From NCBI RefSeq assembly GCF_025766255.1, contig NW_026516724.1, positions 214,645-278,644 of the forward strand: a DNA stretch of 64,000 bases. The letters run 5' to 3'. Origin of the DNA: Zychaea mexicana (lineage: Eukaryota; Mucoromycota; Mucoromycetes; Mucorales; Lichtheimiaceae). Below the pieces are notes generated by a model that made no database searches, was not told the origin of the DNA, and saw nothing but the letters and a program-made list of their open reading frames with translations. Below, piece by piece: positions 1-11,829 of the stretch; position 1 is the stretch's first letter, and each line of letters starts with the position of its first letter. Position numbers and translations under genes: made by a program.

Positions 1-2180
1 TGGATGTACCCGCCAGTATCTCTACACTTCGCTTTTCTATTGTCATGGGACATGTATAGTTGTTGTTATAAATCTATAATATACCATCTTGCGTGATCCT
101 GAAGCTGTTTTGTTTACGGATCAGATATACTCAATCTTATTAGTATTTTGTTTACGTGAAAGAAATTGTTTCCTTCTGTGGACACCATTCAATCCCCCTC
201 GTCCTTGTAGTTAGAAGCTTTGTTTGTTTGCTTTTTCCGTTTTCTTTGGTTTGGACTTACAGTTTACGAATGTTCGACGATAATCATAAGAAGAAATTAT
301 GTACTGTACTAACAAAAGTGTTCTTGGTATGAAGCTAGAATTCTATTGTGTACACATGAGTCTTAAGCAAATGTATAATGATGTTTTGTACTACATATTA
401 GGACGCCACAGGTTTGATTGGATAGTGTAATAACAAAATTAGTTTACTGTTTACAGTAAAATTAATTGTTATGGATTTACTCCCATTATGAAAGATTATC
501 ACCTGCAACCAACAAATCAGCAAGGAACAGGGAAAGCGATGGTTGAAGCAATTTTTTCGCCTCTTACGAATAAGAACACCACATCAGAGGACGAGGCGGA
601 GCCAACGGGAATTGGGGTAGGAACGAAGCCCAATGCCATAGTTGGCATAGCCGAGGACGTTGATGTGGGCACCTGCCTTTGGTATAAAAGATTATTTTAA
701 ACACCCAACCCCAGAATAGCGAAAAAATTACTTGCCTAGTTTTGGAAGATGTGAAGATACATAGAAGAACAACTGAGAATAAAAAGCGCGGCTTTGGGAG
801 CCAACATCACATCCTCGTCCTCGGCTACGCCAACTATCCCATGGGATCTAGAATACACCACTTCTCATGTTTTACTTACCGCCATATTAATATAACAACT
901 TGAGATTATAATATAATGGTTAGAACACTAGACTGCAAGATTCAAATGGAGCTAGACAAATGACGGGCAATAGTGAAAAGTGATACTAATAGATAATGAT
1001 AATCAGTTATATGTAGTGGAAAAAGCAGAGCATAAATGAACGGCCATCTTACAGTTTGTGGTCGTTAGTGGCAACAGATCTTTATAATTATCGAAGCATT
1101 GAGTAATTAAATGACAATCAGATATTAGCATATTATAGTATGATAGAGCAAAACGAGACAATCACGCTCACCAATTGAATGGGGATTACCAGCAGACATT
1201 CAAGCAGTGGTGGTGTGGAAGTAATAAGGGATACCATGCGCCGAGAGATGCGTAATCTCTATCTATGCTACACAACTCCACGGAAGGAAGCCGAGCATGC
1301 GAATTAGCAACATGAGCGCTTCAAGTAGTTTTTGGCAACAAAATCAGCATATAAAGCAGCAAAATGCTATGAAAGGAAATGGCTTACCAGAGCATAAAGA
1401 TACTTTATACGAAATGAAAGAGGCACCCATAAGTATCGAACGTAAAATTTCACGTTAGTTTGACACTGCTTAATATAAGGGCATATCAGAGTGAGTCAAT
1501 GAGGTCATGGACAAAGGCATTGATAGTATATCACTTATAAGCACACACTACATTGAAATTGCTTTACCTTTTGAACAATGGCTGCTGCAAACCAAGAGTA
1601 AATGCAAGCAGGAAGTAGAATCAAAAAGAGACATAAAACGGAAAGAAAGAGTGTTTTGATCGCTCATTGTTCTCAGATCTTAAATAATGTGAACCAGGTC
1701 CCAATTTGTTTTACTAATTTGGCACCAGCAATAACATTATGATACCTCATATGTCAACATCATGCCTATTAACGTATACAAAACCGTATTCACGATGGTA
1801 GTATATATACTGTATCTTGGATCAGGAAGAGAAGGTCTGAGCAGACGACATTGCCAGATGCAGCCTCTTAATGTGTCATTATTTTTGATGAAAATTACTA
1901 TTTCTTTTTACTTTTTCTTGAAATGCGCTTTACATACATTTTGAGATGGAATGCTTGAAAATTCTTTTGCTGTACGTTTTACTACTAAAAAATAGTGGCG
2001 ATTTGTGGTTGATTCAGATTGATCATCATATAAGTGTTGATGTTGCTAGTCGATTTTGAAAAGAGCTCTGAAGGTTTGAGAGTACCCCTATGACCATTAG
2101 AGAGATTGCATTTTTTGCACTGAGTGTTATGTCTTTTACTAGTGAGCTGACTACTTAAAAATTAATTGAGTGGATATCAA
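1..2180. other. gene-poor stretch, no convincing gene
   Basis: Both strands are densely interrupted by stops. The longest plus ORF (488-700, 70 codons) has no recognisable motif and overlaps one arm of an inverted repeat, so it is not called. The sequence looks like diverged intergenic or relic DNA. Confidence 0.5.
637..845. repeat. imperfect inverted repeat, about 35-bp arms
   Basis: Arm 1 (about 637-670) and the reverse complement of arm 2 (about 801-843) share the core GTCCTCGGCTAYGCCAACTA, with extra similarity on both sides and a small indel. The arms are separated by about 130 bp. This could be a hairpin-forming or MITE-like relic; no target duplication was found. Confidence 0.5.
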
Positions 2181-2317
2181 GTGATGATACCCTAATGATA
2201 CTAGGAGTATCAAAATAATGATGATACCTTATTGATACCATGTTGAGATCCGTTGTTATGATATCTGAGTTATTAAAATTTGATACCTTATTGATACCCC
2301 TTATTTTTTGCAGTGTA
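2181..2317. mobile_element. one terminus of a Tc1/mariner-like element or MITE
   Basis: Read on the minus strand, the segment begins with TA then CACTGCAAAAAATAAGGGGT and carries repeated GGTATCAATAAGGTATCA-type units (two clear copies, near 2221-2239 and 2280-2299, plus diverged ones). An end next to a TA dinucleotide with internal direct repeats fits a Tc1/mariner-type terminal inverted repeat. The opposite end was not found. Confidence 0.4.
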
Positions 2318-2935
2318 TGGCATTGTCAGCGACAACGCAAAGCATGTGTTTTCTTATCCATTCCAGTAACCCATTTAAACTATACATTTTGTGTGAGTAC
2401 AGATGGTGGAGTCTGGAACAAAATATGTGGACCATAAAGAAAACTTATTTTGACATGTTTTATGATATGAGGTTCAAGAGCTTTTGATAAACGATATAAA
2501 AAGAAATAAAAGAAAAGATGGTAAAATTACGATGTTGTACACCATATACAGGAAATTGTGGGTAAAAATATGTGCAGTAGTGATTTAGGTATAACTAAGA
2601 ATTGAAAAATGGGGTTTCAAGTGCTATGCCTATGTGATAGGTGATCTCGATTGTGTATATGTGTCGTGCCGTGTTGTGTATGTATCTGTTGAAACGTTTA
2701 AGCTTCACTATTGTTGTCTGTTGTATCAAAATTACTACTGCTACTAGCAGTTGATGTTTTTCTCTTCTTTGGCAACACATGGTTCTCAAAATGGAAAGCG
2801 AAATCAATAGGTGGCTTTCTGTTACGATTTCCCCTTGTCGGTACAAAAATCTCTTCATCATTAACGATATTCCTTGTGTCCTTTAACCATTTCTTCATTC
2901 TCTATTCAAGGACGAGTATTATATCACTATAGAAA

Positions 2936-3376
2936 ATGCACTACACAAATCTAGTAGGTGCAGTCATGACTAACAGCACTAACAGTGAGTTAAACAATGC
3001 AGACGAAGTTGCACTTAGCCAGATCAATGATCATATAAGCCTTATTTATGGTGCCAATAACCTTGTGAACTTCACTTTTGATGCAGATCCAGCTGAGGAA
3101 ATTGCAGCTGTTAATCCACTGCTGTCCGATGAAGAAATTATTAGTGCTGTTCATAATGAAAGAATAACTGATGATGATGTTGTTGACAATGGCAACGAAG
3201 ATGCTAACATGACTGTTTCATCTGAACCTGTTACACCAGTATATAGTTTGCAAGAAAAACAACTAGTATTTAGATGCCCCAGAACATCAAAAAATCTGGA
3301 AAAATCCAGGATGATTTATGCAAGAAAAGCCAGAACAAACATCATTGGTTCGATTCTCAGCGTCGTCGCTCTCTAA
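2936..3376 (+). pseudogene. pogo/Tigger-like transposase C-terminal fragment (tentative)
   Basis: Open frame of 146 codons. The product is acidic, with a segment near residues 60-80 (LLSDEEIISAV) and a later P-V-x-S-L-Q-E-K segment that resemble the acidic C-terminal tail following the DDE domain in CENP-B/Tigger/pogo transposases. No DDE catalytic core or helix-turn-helix region is visible upstream, so only the 3' end of such a gene would remain. A matching type of terminal repeat lies about 170 bp downstream, which supports the reading. Family assignment rests on composition and context, not on catalytic residues. Confidence 0.4.
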
Positions 3377-3404
3377 TAGAATGAAAATTACAAGCGGAAA
3401 ATTG

Positions 3405-3547
3405 CAGGTCCTTCATTTTGGGCTGCAAAATGCAAAAAGTGAGGAAACTGCAATTTTACTAAGTGGTGAACGGGATTCCTCCAAAAAAAGCTGCAAAAAC
3501 TGGGGACCTGCAAAAAGTGGAGGTGCAAAAAACGGGGTTCAACTGTA
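3405..3547. mobile_element. right terminus of a pogo/Tigger-like element with iterons
   Basis: The segment ends with AAAAACGGGGTTCAACTG followed by TA; on the opposite strand this is a terminus starting CAGTTGAACCCCG next to a TA target site, the usual form of pogo/Tigger ends. At least five TGCAAAAA-type iterons precede it. The left terminus was not found, so the element is truncated or rearranged. Confidence 0.55.
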
Positions 3548-3592
3548 AATGAAAAAAGGTTAATAAGTGTACTGTAGTTTGATAACAAAGAA

Positions 3593-3892
3593 ATGTGTAG
3601 CAAGTTTAAAAACGAACCTGAAGAACTTCGTCGATCGAATAACATTGATTGCAGTTGTCACGCAAAGCGTGCAATTTGTGACAATCCTACGGATGACATC
3701 ATCTTCATTGGCCGTGTCCATAAAATTCAACACCGTGTCAAAGAAAATGAATACAGTAGGACACAGGTAATACATATGTATCTTTGTGATAATGCTTTAT
3801 TCCGACAATTAATCAAGCTCTTTGATATTCCAGCTATCAAGTTTGTGATGTCAAATGATCTGACTGATCAAAGACTTATCAAATTTGTGTAG
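3593..3892 (+). CDS. unrecognised ORF, 99 codons
   Basis: A free-standing plus-strand frame immediately downstream of the pogo terminus. The product is mixed polar with a few cysteines near the N-terminus (C-S-C-H spacing) and no domain I recognise. No splice sites or homologous neighbour support it. It may be part of a decayed element or a chance frame. Confidence 0.2.
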   Translation: MCSKFKNEPEELRRSNNIDCSCHAKRAICDNPTDDIIFIGRVHKIQHRVKENEYSRTQVIHMYLCDNALFRQLIKLFDIPAIKFVMSNDLTDQRLIKFV

Positions 3893-4503
3893 AAGTCACT
3901 ATAAGCCGCGACACTTCGCTAATACTGGCGTTAGCTGGTGTGAGCTATATATCCTTGGTAACAGTACGACGCCCCAGATACGACAAAGTTCACTATCGTA
4001 TCTTTCGTCCGCACTTACCACTGTACTTAGATCAAGAATAAATGGAATGCCCCTAGATACACGATATCGCGTCCGTTAACGAATGCAACTTTATTGGCTA
4101 TGTATGATACACGCTAATGTGCTAGGGAATTAAGCTTAGTGAGTGAGTTGTGTCATTGTAAAATATCTTGCTTTCCTACGTTGTATCCACTTCCGTTGAG
4201 AAAAAGCATGGTAGTTGTGTACACCCCTGATTACGTTGTGTTTATTTTCAGGACCTGCATATAAAAGGAGGCATTAAAAGTAGCGAACAAGTTACTTTTG
4301 TAGACTGATTAAGTAGGAAGTAGTGTTCACCGACTGAGAGATTCTACATACAAATTGCAACCATCATACTTCATGTACTACAAAAGTTATTTAACGCTAC
4401 CGTGAATAATAATAAAACCAACAGCTGTACATGTAAGTCAAAATTTTATAGAGAATAACATGTTTACATATGTATTTTATTGATAAGCAAACGATAACTA
4501 CTA

Positions 4504-5397
4504 TTATACAAGAGTGGATTGAGGATTAGCAGCAGTATGAGAAGCAGTGTTATTTTCTGCCAGGTAAGCGATCACCTTGGGAAATTCTACTTTCATAGTC
4601 TTGGTGTCATTCACGTGAGGATAAGGTTCATTGGGTATGGGCTTGCCAAGGAACGGACAAATCTTCTCCCACGTAATACCATCCCGCAAGTCAAGCACTA
4701 GCAACCGGTCTGCTGGGACGTTTTCCAAAACCCATGCGTTATGCGCCTCGTAGCGTGCCTTCATTACTTCGGGTTCATCCTTAAATTTTTGCAAGTCCAT
4801 GAATGCGCCTTGAAGAAAAATGGTTTTTGTCATTTTTCGATTGCGGATAGCATAGTCTTTGGGGTTTTCTGGAAGCTTGTCGTGGAAGTTGTAGATGGTA
4901 TTGAGCACAGACTTGTACCAGCTGTCCGGATCACGTTTGGTTAGGATTACTTTGACATTTGGATAATAGTCAAATAATCTGTCGAGAAAAGAGATCGTAG
5001 GACTACAGTTTTTTTGAGTAACGGAAAAATAGAATATCAAGATATCATCAGAACCTTTGCTAATATCTTGTTGCAAGCTATAAATGTGCATCGACAATGA
5101 GAAAATGTGTACATACCAATCCACTGCTGCACTAAATCCTTCGTAAAGCTCGTCCCAGTCAACAGGTTTTTCAGGATGCAAGTACGCTTCTTCAAAAACT
5201 TCGGGCTTACGATCACATTCAAACATAGACCGCATATGGTGGGTATTGTAACTAAAATTCAATGCAGAAAGTTATTTAGATGACGCAAGATGACGTGAGT
5301 GTCTTTCTTTCTCTTACCCTAACATATTGAGCGCTGTTCTTAAGCTATCAGTGCCTGATCGGCTTACGCCAGCTCCAATTACTTCAAGTGGCGCCAT
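4504..5397 (-). CDS. sulfotransferase-fold P-loop protein (Sulfotransfer_4-like), copy 1
   Basis: Model: exons 5318-5397, 5117-5251 and 4504-5002 (minus), 714 nt, 237 aa, all phases consistent. The protein opens MAPLEVIGAGVSRSGTDSL, the 5'-phosphosulfate loop of the family. The middle holds KVILTKRDPDSWYKS, corresponding to the 3'-phosphate-binding Arg/Ser region of PAPS-dependent sulfotransferases. The C-terminal block has the family pattern LLVLDLRDGITWEKICPFLG followed by P-H-V-N. Members are soluble; their acceptors in fungi are mostly unknown, so no substrate is claimed. It is tandem with copy 2 (1 kb downstream in coordinate) and much closer to copy 3 at 41.6 kb. Intron 2 is 114 nt, a multiple of three with no stop, so retention would add 38 residues in frame. 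Confidence 0.85.
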
Positions 5398-6334
5398 ATA
5401 TCTTTTGTGCGTACTAAAGGATATAGTAGAAAGATAAAAGAAAGAAACGAATGATTTCAATAAATCCGCTTTATATATGATGGTTAGGCCCGGCGGGCTG
5501 CGTGTAACATAAAGGAAACAGATAAAGTCTAATGAGGCTTTGGTACAACATATAACTCAGCCTTGATCAAGCTTCGCCCCGCAACGGCTGTAGGAAACCC
5601 CAAATACACATCGTATGCACCCGCCCTTTTTGGTTGAATTGATAAAATTCTTGTAAAAGATATTGAATCAATGAATAGTTGATTGCAGTGACGGTGAAGT
5701 TAAGCGAACATATCACTATTCTGCCTCTTGGTCTATACATGGGGAGTTTGTGTAAAATTAGAATATGTGACACCCATCTGATGTGTATCAATGAAACGAA
5801 CGATGGGTGCTGATACATTTTCAGCCATGATGTGGCTTTAAACAAGGTTTCAAATAGTCAGCCACGACATTACTATAGCTATATATCATCTGTTATTGAT
5901 ACATGTCTTTAAATATAAACAATTTTTCAAGTGATATGATGCCGGTATTTACAGTTACACAATCCCGGAATTTGCGGCGGCAATCACACGCTCCTTTACA
6001 AAACACAAAAGTTAGCTAGTTGATGTACTACAGTCCCTTGCAACTGGATACATTGTCACTCCTTACATTTTCTTTTTCAAAGTCCATTGCTCTGCTGGGT
6101 GGATATACGCTACAGTACGTTAAAACATGATCATCGATGGGCTGAAGTTGGAAAGGGGCGCATCTCAGTTTAAGTTTCTTTTTGCAAATGATACATGTAA
6201 TTGTACTGAGTAATTGCTGCGTAACAAGATTGCCCTATTACTGTAGTGGAGCAGTAAATGTACATCCTTTCGGTAATATCCATGTTACGTTTATTGATGG
6301 CGGATGAGTAGATATGTACGACTGAGAGTGGCTA
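5398..6334. other. intergenic, no gene seen
   Basis: The interval between sulfotransferase copies 1 and 2. No ORF with recognisable content. It should contain the promoter of copy 1 and the 3' end of copy 2. Confidence 0.5.
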
Positions 6335-7305
6335 CTAATTGGTTGTAGATGCTACAGGCTGTGAACCTGGAGAAATCAAATTACTAGAGCCACCATTAAC
6401 CTGCTGGTCTTCCCCTTGAACAGCCATCGACTTGAGCATTTGCTGGTACTCCTTATTCAAGGACTGGGTAGAGTTGATACGAGGATAAGGCTCGTCTGGT
6501 ATTGGCTTACCGAGGAACGCACAAAGTTTGTCCCAGTTAATACCATCACGCAAGTCAAGCACCAGCAAACGATCTGCTGGAACATTTTCTACCACCCATG
6601 CATTATGTGCCTCGAAACGGGTTTTGATTAACTCGGGTTCATCTTTGAATTTTTGCATGTCTTGGAAAGAGCCATTAAGCCAGATAGTTTTGACCATTCT
6701 CCGTGTGCGCACAGCGAATTCTTGAGGGTTTTCAGGAAGCTGATCATGAAGGTGGAAGATCGTGTTTGAGACCGATTTATACCAGCTGTCAAAGTCGCGT
6801 TTGGTAAGAATCACTTTGGCATCAGGATATTTCTTGAACAGTCTGGGTAAAACGAAGATGCTAGGGCTAAACGAGAAGATGAGTATTTCTTTTTGCCAGC
6901 CAGATAATCTCTGACGATGGTGTTCATTACAGCACAGGAAGGGGGATGGGGAGAAGAAGAGAGAACAAAGAAAGCTCAACAGTATTTTACCAGTCAACCG
7001 CTGCGCTGAAACCCTCATAAACTGAATCCCAATCTACGGGTTTTTCGGGATTCTTGTACGCTTCTTCAAAAACTTCAGGATGTCCGTCGGTTTCCAACAA
7101 TTCGCGCATGTGGTGAGTGTTGTATCTATTAGATTTTGTAATATATATTTTATTCTAATGTTAAGCTATCTTGTGTTTAAGATATTGTAACAGGTGAAGC
7201 CATTTGCGCGTATGTACGGTCGTACCCAAGCATGTTCAAAGCTACTCTTAAGCTGTCCGTGCCGCAACGGCTCAAGCCGGCTCCGATAACTTCAAGTGGT
7301 GCCAT
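6335..7305 (-). CDS. sulfotransferase-fold P-loop protein, copy 2
   Basis: Model: exons 7226-7305 (80 nt), 6991-7125 (135 nt) and 6335-6866 (532 nt), 747 nt, 248 aa. Exons 1 and 2 have the same lengths and phases as in the other two copies. It begins MAPLEVIGAGLSRCGTDSL, contains KVILTKRDFDSWYKS and the family C-terminal block with WDKLCAFLGKPIPDEPYP, then a longer Gln/Ser-rich tail ending VASTTN. The Asp-Phe-Asp in the 3'-phosphate motif (DPD in the other copies) is a visible difference. Intron 2 is 124 nt and not a multiple of three. The more diverged exon 3 and introns suggest an older duplicate than the copy 1/copy 3 pair. Confidence 0.85.
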
Positions 7306-9166
7306 TTATACAATACTCGTTTTTGCTAGAGATGTTATTCTGTGGTGCCTTGTATAGATAGAAAATGACAGCCTCTGTAAGTCTATCATTCCTCTTTTAT
7401 AGCTGAAAAAAGTAAGGAGCTTGAAAAGGAAACATGGACGGTCCTGGGTTGATTAGATGGCGTAAACGTGCATATAGGAGAGACAGAGTGCAAAGAGATC
7501 TGAGCATGAATAATGGCCCATTTTTAACGAACTTTAAAAAGCTGATGTATGCTTACGTGCTGATGAGTACTGTTCTATTTCTCCTAAATATGTATGGAGG
7601 TCTTTAGGTATAGCGTACGCCTGCATTGTCATTTTCAAGCCATAAAGAAGTCAGCTTTTCAACGCTGCAAAGAAGTCTCTAAATGTAAAGCATAATGTTA
7701 CATAATTCGCCATGTGATATCATGCAGGATGTCAACATCGGGTTCTAGCCGGGAGCCGAAATATTTTAAACAGACATGTATGGTATAAATCATCCCACAA
7801 CACCATTTCTTTTTGCTGTAATAAGCTTTCGTGATATCCCATGAGGTTGTATGCTGAAATACAATACAACTCGAGCAGATGCAACGTCGACCTTAATGTT
7901 GGAACATAGCCCGTTTTCTTAATATGTACAAAGTAGTCCATGCTGACAAGAAAGTATTCGACCACATGCATTCTGTAAATGAAATCACGCGCAGAAGAAA
8001 AGCAGTAAGCATCAATTTAAGCAATGCACCCTGCGGCAAGTATACTATGCATCTACCAAATATCCCGTAGCATGTACCTCGAGCTACAACTCAACGCATT
8101 TGCTTGTTTGCTTGTTTGTAGGGAACGGAGTTCATCCAGTTCTTCAGCACAAGGTAAAAGTGCTACTATCTTGTTGATGCCTTAGTCGCAGCACCACTTT
8201 TTGTCATCATACGCAATGTAGATAGATTTCATCCCATTGAGAAAAATAACGTCTAGTAGCGAATAAAAAATATAAAGCACCTATCTTGATGAACACTTTG
8301 TGTTCTTTACTTTCTCTTCCCTTACAAACCGGTTGTTTGTTTGACAACCAACGCATTTAGAGGGGGTAGATCTTTATAGTAGTATCATAAATATGTATTT
8401 CAAGTACATATGATACATAGACTACGTCATTTTCCATTTAACTGTGGAAGTCATCTATTACACTAAATTTTGCGTATGTAGTTAAGGAGCCATACATACT
8501 GTTGCTGCTAACAATAGAAAAAGCTGTCATTGTCCCAACACGGCTGTAGTGTTACAAAGAGCAGGTGCATTGGTCATGACATGGCGGTTTTTCGAATACA
8601 AGAGTATCTGTTTATATGATACTGTATATGATAGGCCCAACATCGTTGTTGTGATGGCACATCCCGTTGGATATGTACAAGGTGCAGTGTATTATGTAAC
8701 TTGATGGAAACAAGAACTTTCAACAAGCCGGAAAAGTCGTTTGGTGTTTTTGTTATACATATTGTAAAGAATAGGTTGTTCATTATATTAGTGTAAAGGC
8801 ATTCCATAAGAAAGAAGAAATAAGCAACAATAAGCGATATAAAAGTGTGAGTATATAAGAGAAAGAAATCGAAGAATCAGCAAATGTAGAAAAGAATAAG
8901 GGTAAATGTTTTGCTGAAGATAGAAGAAACTAAAGGGTCGTATAATAAGAGGATGGAGATAGAAGGGTTTCGTAGGTAGAAACATGAGTGAAGTAGAATA
9001 AAAAAGAGTATTTTTCTTTCTCTTTTTTTTTTAAAAACGATAAGAATGATAAGAGAAAAGGCGTAAAAGAAGGATAAAATATGTATAAAGAGAAAGCAAA
9101 TGATATAGTTGTAATAAGAGTCGTTGTTGTTGTTTTTTGCTTAAGTCATCAAGGTCCGGTAAAAGG
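7306..9166. other. intergenic; possible sulfotransferase relic at 7732-7971
   Basis: No confident gene. A minus ORF at 7732-7971 contains TLRSTLHLLEL, a YN-containing stretch and VLWDDLY in the same order as exons 1-2 of the sulfotransferase copies (SLRTALNMLG, YNTHHM, VDWDELY). The similarity is weak and could be chance. The rest of the interval, including the AG-rich stretch from 8800 to 9000, shows nothing recognisable. Confidence 0.3.
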
Positions 9167-11418
9167 TTATTGTTGTTGAACATTCCGTCTGGCAAGCATA
9201 CTTCTGATTCGCAAAGTTGAACCTGGACCACGCTGCTGAGAACCTTTGGCGGATGAGTTTGTCTTTGTCGTTGAAGAAGCAGCAGTCATTGACGGAGACT
9301 GTGGCGGTGTCGTCGTCGTCACTGCTGCTGCTGCTGCTGCGGTAGTTGAGGAAGAGAGGGAGGAAGGCGGTGCAGGAATAGCGCTCATACTGGATCTGAC
9401 TGGTTTTTCCTTTGTTGCCTTGTGTGAGGTTAAGGAGGACGTGCGTACACGCGTTGCGCCCGAGCTGGCCCTCATGGATGCGCGCGCAGCTGCAGAGTGG
9501 CGGTGGATTTTCTTTGCAGCAGCGGCAGCAGCAGATGCTGCAGAAGGTGGAATAGGTGGCACAGGCGGTAGTTGTTGCTGAAACGATGGGACGGGTATAG
9601 CGGATTCAGTAGTAGGTGTTCCTGCATGGAGTGATGATGTACGGCTATGGGTGGGTCGAGAGTCAGTGGTGCGCGTCGACAAACTGTTGCGCATCGAAGC
9701 TCGTGTCGTGCTGGACGAAGAAGGTGTGGGCGAGCCCTTGGTAGAAGCATAGCCATCGAAAGACATGCGTGATGGGTGAACGGGAAGCTAATTTGTCACG
9801 TATCAAGTTGAGTTAATAGGTCATTGCACATGTATGGGGCAAAGAGGTAGAAGAAGGAGAAAACTCACGTTTTGAGCGATCAGAGCATCCTCGCGATCCA
9901 AGGTCTCAATAATGTCCTTTCCATCCACAATCATCGGCGCACCTCTTGCATATTGCTTCCACTGGGCGACGCTTTCCCTAATCTTATTCCCAAGCTAACA
10001 TCCCGACCCCCACAAAAGAAGGTTAGCATTTAGCTTTCTATCCAGAACAACGACATATTTTCAAGGGGAGGGGGAGGGGGAGAGTATGAGATGCAGACAA
10101 GCAGATATAAAGAGAGATAAAGACAGGAGAAGGGGGACAACATAAAACTTTCTTTTCCCGTGATGGGGAGAGGTTCAAGCTTACCATTTTGATTTCCTCT
10201 GGTGCATTACGTCTTCTGCTGGCACTTCGAAGTAAAATCGTCCGGCGCTTCATATTGCTCTTTGCCGACAGCGCAATGGTCCTTGCTATATCGAGATCCA
10301 CCTTGGCCTTTTGCAAAGCTTGAACATCATCTATTGCAAATACCATATGTCACGGGATCACTCAGAACACGCATCCCGACACACATGTGTGTGCCTACTA
10401 ATCCCTTTCGTTCTTCTTCTTCTCTCTCTCTCTCTCTCTCTTTATCCCTTCTTTTCATCCAACACTCTCACTCCTCCTTCTTTAAAGAAGCTGTACAATA
10501 CCAGTCGTTCCGATGCCTTCAAAGAATTTCGCAGAGTCCAATTCCAGATCTCGCAGTAATTCATTAAGTTGACGAAGAATATACTTAGTATCCGGCTTAT
10601 ATCGAATCCGTGTTGTAAATCTTGCCGACTATGCAGGTATTGTAGTTGTTATCAGCAACAGAGATATTAGGTCATGTGGCGTGAGAGGGATGATGTGACC
10701 CCAAACCCCAAAGCAAATAAAGATAAACAAAAGAGAAGGGTTTTTACTTACCATACGACGCTGTTCCGTTGAGTCATTGCTACTAGCCATAGAAGGCCGT
10801 CGTTGCTGTGGTCGCTTTGGAGTCGCTGCTGCTGATGGTGTATCATACAAACAACTTGCGGATTTTATAGCCGAATCCAACGTGGCTTCTGCATGCATCA
10901 ACACGGACTCGTTCCGTTCGCCTGACAGACCCATATCCTTCAACATGGTCTCGATCTGCGTCGTCGTCGTATCGACATTGATAATAGCTTGGTTAGCTAA
11001 TTCCAATTGCGCCACCAGTTCATTCAGTTCTGCTGTTTTGAGCGTCAAGATGGAACGTAAGTTGGCAATCGTTTGTGTGCCCTTATTTTATATATCACAA
11101 GACAGAGTACACATGTTACAGATATTTCGCTATTAATATTGCTACTATTAAACCTGCATCGACCCAGAACTCGTCTAAAATAGTTGTAGGTATTCTGTGT
11201 GTACAGACAATATTGTGAAACCCTATAAAGTACCGTACCTCGTCCAATTTACTCAAAAGTTGAATGACGGCCCTATCGCCTCCGTTGTAATCATCTTGCT
11301 GTTGCTTAATCGTAGTTGTCGTTGTGGGAGTTGTTGCAGCTGTTGCTACTTCGTTCTTTGTGGTGGTGGCACCAGTACCAATGAGTCCACCGGCCGTGTT
11401 TATAGCCAATTCCGACAT
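9167..11418 (-). CDS. Ser/Thr-rich protein with SxIP motifs, tentatively Kar9-like
   Basis: Six-exon model: 11239-11418, 10752-11081, 10502-10628, 10185-10330, 9869-9994, 9167-9787; 1530 nt, 509 aa, every junction in phase. After a low-complexity N-terminus (Thr/Gln) come predicted helical segments (residues about 60-310), including LNELVAQLELANQAI and YKPDTKYILRQLNELLRDL. The last 200 residues are Ser/Pro/Ala-rich and disordered, carrying two S-A-I-P tetrapeptides (TESAIPVPS and MSAIPAPPS), the second preceded by basic residues, and ending LRIRSMLARRN. SxIP motifs in basic Ser-rich regions bind EB1/Bim1-type microtubule plus-end proteins. A helical N-terminal half plus an SxIP tail is the layout of Kar9, the spindle-orientation adaptor. 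The family call is inference; another microtubule- or cortex-associated fungal protein is possible. Confidence 0.6.
10411..10441. repeat. pyrimidine (TTC/TC)n tract
   Basis: A simple repeat inside an intron of the Kar9-like gene model (intron 10331-10501). Confidence 0.7.
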
Positions 11419-11829
11419 GTTTTGATTTAGTGATAAAAAGAAAAGACTTGGTTCATATAAAGAAAAAAGAGGAAAAGAGAAAGAAAGAAAGATAAGGAAA
11501 GAGGAATATATATCGCTGTTTTTGCTGCTGTATTTGCTGCTTTGTAGTGTTGTTGTTGTTGTTGTTGTGTAAATTTGGGCTCCTGTCTAGAAGTAGGGAT
11601 TTTAGACAGAAGCTCAAAGGGAGAGGTTACCGCAAAGAGGGAAAAAAAAAAGAGAAGCGTGCACGCAGGAGCTTATGATTGCGCTCTCTGTGCTGCTTTG
11701 TGGCGGCGGGGTAGAAAGGCTGAACTATATAGAGAGAGGCAGCAGCCTCTTTTTTTTTGTGTAACGATGCTGCACGTCATAGGCAAAGATCACGCTTCTT
11801 TAAGATGAAATCACAGGTTATTCTTTTAT

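Noticed and set aside
3345..3362. GGTTCGATTCT, a tRNA B-box look-alike
   Set aside because: No cloverleaf, A box or acceptor stem can be formed upstream.
9246..9581. 111-codon plus ORF with poly-Ala and poly-Val
   Set aside because: Antisense of the repetitive tail of the Kar9-like gene.
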